NCBI GenBank assembly: GCA_001897435.1
Contig: MKSV01000003.1
Span: 587,250 to 651,249 of the forward strand
Reading direction: 5' to 3'
Length of the DNA stretch: 64,000 bases
From: Acidobacteriales bacterium 59-55
GTDB taxonomy: Bacteria > Acidobacteriota > Terriglobia > Terriglobales > Acidobacteriaceae
The notes under the pieces are model-generated. The model was not told the origin of the DNA and ran no database searches. It saw nothing but the letters and a program-made list of their open reading frames with translations. Numbering within the stretch: the stretch's first letter is position 1; each line of letters starts with the position of its first letter. Shown one piece after another: positions 62,967 to 64,000 of the stretch. The translations under genes were made by a program, and so were the position numbers.

Positions 62967-63446
62967 TCAACGTTTGCCGAGGACGGCCTCCTGGTAAGTG
63001 GCCAGCATTTGCGGGTCATCGATCGAGCCGTGATGGTGCACTTGCCTCCATCTCGCATCCTCATCTCTCTGAAATATGCGACTGGTTCGAATCTGGAGTT
63101 TGATAGGTTGTCTGCCGACGTCGAGCTCGCCTCGTTCACGTCCGACGACATAGAACAGATCGCCGGCTTCGTGGAGCGTGTAGTCGTAGAACTCGAATCG
63201 ATATGGGGCCTTGCTGCTGAATAGCTTTTCGTAGGTCGTTCTGATCTCTCCCCAGCCGCGCTTGATTCCTCCCAAAGGATTGTCCATCGCTGCATCCGCG
63301 GAATTGGCCCAGTTCTGTTGCATCATCTCGATATCGCGCGAGTTGAGGGCGCAGTAAAACTGCGCAAGCGCCTGTATAGCTTCTCGTTGATCGCCCTCAT
63401 ACTCGTGTCCTGTGACCGGCGTTTGAATCGGGTTGTTGGAGATCAT
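62967..63446 (-). CDS. NTF2-like (SnoaL-type) protein
   Basis: The 159-residue protein shows the cone-shaped NTF2-like pattern: EAIQALAQFYCALNSRDIEM, GGIKRGWGEIRTTYEKLF, and a beta-rich C-terminus ending RWRQVHHHGSIDDP. GAGGACGCG precedes ATG 63446. Members are small isomerases, hydrolases or protein-binding domains; no catalytic residue can be named. It converges on the arabinanase gene and shares no obvious pathway with it. Confidence 0.82.
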   Translation of the reverse strand: MISNNPIQTPVTGHEYEGDQREAIQALAQFYCALNSRDIEMMQQNWANSADAAMDNPLGGIKRGWGEIRTTYEKLFSSKAPYRFEFYDYTLHEAGDLFYVVGRERGELDVGRQPIKLQIRTSRIFQRDEDARWRQVHHHGSIDDPQMLATYQEAVLGKR

Positions 63447-63550
63447 CGCGTCCTCTAGCGGTATAGGATGAACGCAGCCAACCGAAGGATTCGGTTCAAT
63501 CTTTGCCGTCGAATTCTAACTAAGACACTGCCTCTGTATCTGGACCGTTG

Positions 63551-64000
63551 CTACGCCTTCCCGTTTGCAGCCATATAGCTCTCCAGCGTCAGCCGCACGC
63601 CCTCCTCATAGGGAGTCTTGTGCACCTCGCCCAGCAGATGCATCAGCGCGCTGTCGTCCAGCAGCACCGGCGTCGTCTGCAGGTAGTGCATCTCGACCAG
63701 CTCGCGCATGAAGGGCTGAAACAGCCCGACCAGCCGCAACCCCAGCTTGCCCACCACACGAATCTTCGGCCTGCGCCCAACTATCGCGAACGCCTCGTCC
63801 GCGATCTGCCGTTGCGTGGTTACGCCCGATCCGGCGAAGTTCCACCAATGCCCATAGGCCTCGTCCTTCTCGGCCAGCGCCAGCGTCACCGGTCCAACGT
63901 CGGGCACGTAGACGAACTCGTGCGGCGTATCGATCGGCCCTACCATGTCGGCGGTCTTCCGGTTGGCCACGGCCTTGAATAATCCGGTCAGAAAACTTCC
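63551..64000 (-). CDS. NAD-dependent epimerase/dehydratase-family protein (5' part outside window)
   Basis: The minus-strand frame is open to the right edge, so only the last 149 residues are visible; the GTG at 63970 is an internal Val. The C-terminal part (PHEFVYVPDVGPVTLAL, YGHWWNFAGSGVTTQRQIAD, YEEGVRLTLESYM) is typical of the extended SDR/NmrA substrate-binding half. The Rossmann half lies beyond the window. Substrate unknown. Confidence 0.78.
   Translation of the reverse strand, partial: GSFLTGLFKAVANRKTADMVGPIDTPHEFVYVPDVGPVTLALAEKDEAYGHWWNFAGSGVTTQRQIADEAFAIVGRRPKIRVVGKLGLRLVGLFQPFMRELVEMHYLQTTPVLLDDSALMHLLGEVHKTPYEEGVRLTLESYMAANGKA

Overview
The window is GC-rich, densely coding chromosomal DNA from a heterotrophic, polysaccharide-degrading bacterium. 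It is most probably an acidobacterium of the Terriglobia (Granulicella/Edaphobacter/Terriglobus-like). The basis is four very large Oar-type TonB-dependent receptors that begin with a carboxypeptidase-regulatory-like domain and have no SusD partner, many Tat-exported enzymes, PQQ dehydrogenases, and dispersed intergenic repeats of a kind common in that group. The genus is an inference. No rRNA, tRNA, CRISPR array, transposase or phage gene was seen.

Layout. 1-9.1 kb: a truncated Tat-exported heparinase II/III-like lyase, a TonB receptor behind a 17-bp palindrome, a divergent LacI-type regulator, a PhyH-type dioxygenase and a Tat-exported clan GH-D glycosidase. 9.1-11.3 kb: alkylation repair (ogt and an Ada-AlkA fusion). 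11.5-16.3 kb: a PQQ-type sugar dehydrogenase next to a TonB receptor, then a MITE-like repeat. 16.3-20.0 kb: an enolase-superfamily enzyme diverging from a VOC protein and an SDR over a long palindrome, then an IclR regulator.

19.1-35.0 kb: a long minus-strand directon. A TonB receptor is followed by a fused E1 alpha-beta 2-oxoacid dehydrogenase, two muconolactone-isomerase-like proteins, a cyclase-family hydrolase, three SDRs, a Tat-exported TIM-barrel isomerase, a quinoprotein carrying its own cytochrome c domain, a secreted TIM-barrel/ThuA fusion and the IclR gene. It looks like one catabolic route whose substrate I cannot name, and it is the best candidate here for an undescribed system.

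35.5-48.6 kb: TPR protein, secreted alpha/beta hydrolase, DctA-type symporter, cupin, Tat-exported enolase-superfamily protein, SDR, PEBP protein, then a galactonate (De Ley-Doudoroff) set: MFS transporter, Tat-tagged galactonate-dehydratase-like enzyme, KDPGal aldolase and KDGal kinase; then a secreted metallo-beta-lactamase-fold protein. 48.7-57.9 kb: TonB receptor diverging from an IclR regulator, an SDR, a secreted bicupin, an amidohydrolase, an ABM-like small protein and an NCS1 permease. 58.0-63 kb: arabinan use (GH51 arabinofuranosidase, ribulokinase, GH43 arabinanase). The end holds an NTF2-like protein and a truncated NAD-dependent epimerase.

How it may work together: TonB receptors import oligosaccharides or aromatic/sugar conjugates; exported glycosidases, PQQ dehydrogenases, isomerases and dehydratases act in the periplasm; MFS, DAACS and NCS1 carriers bring products inside; SDRs, aldolase and kinase finish the job. 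LacI and IclR regulators sit beside palindromic operator candidates. Signal peptides and motifs are read directly; substrates are inferred.
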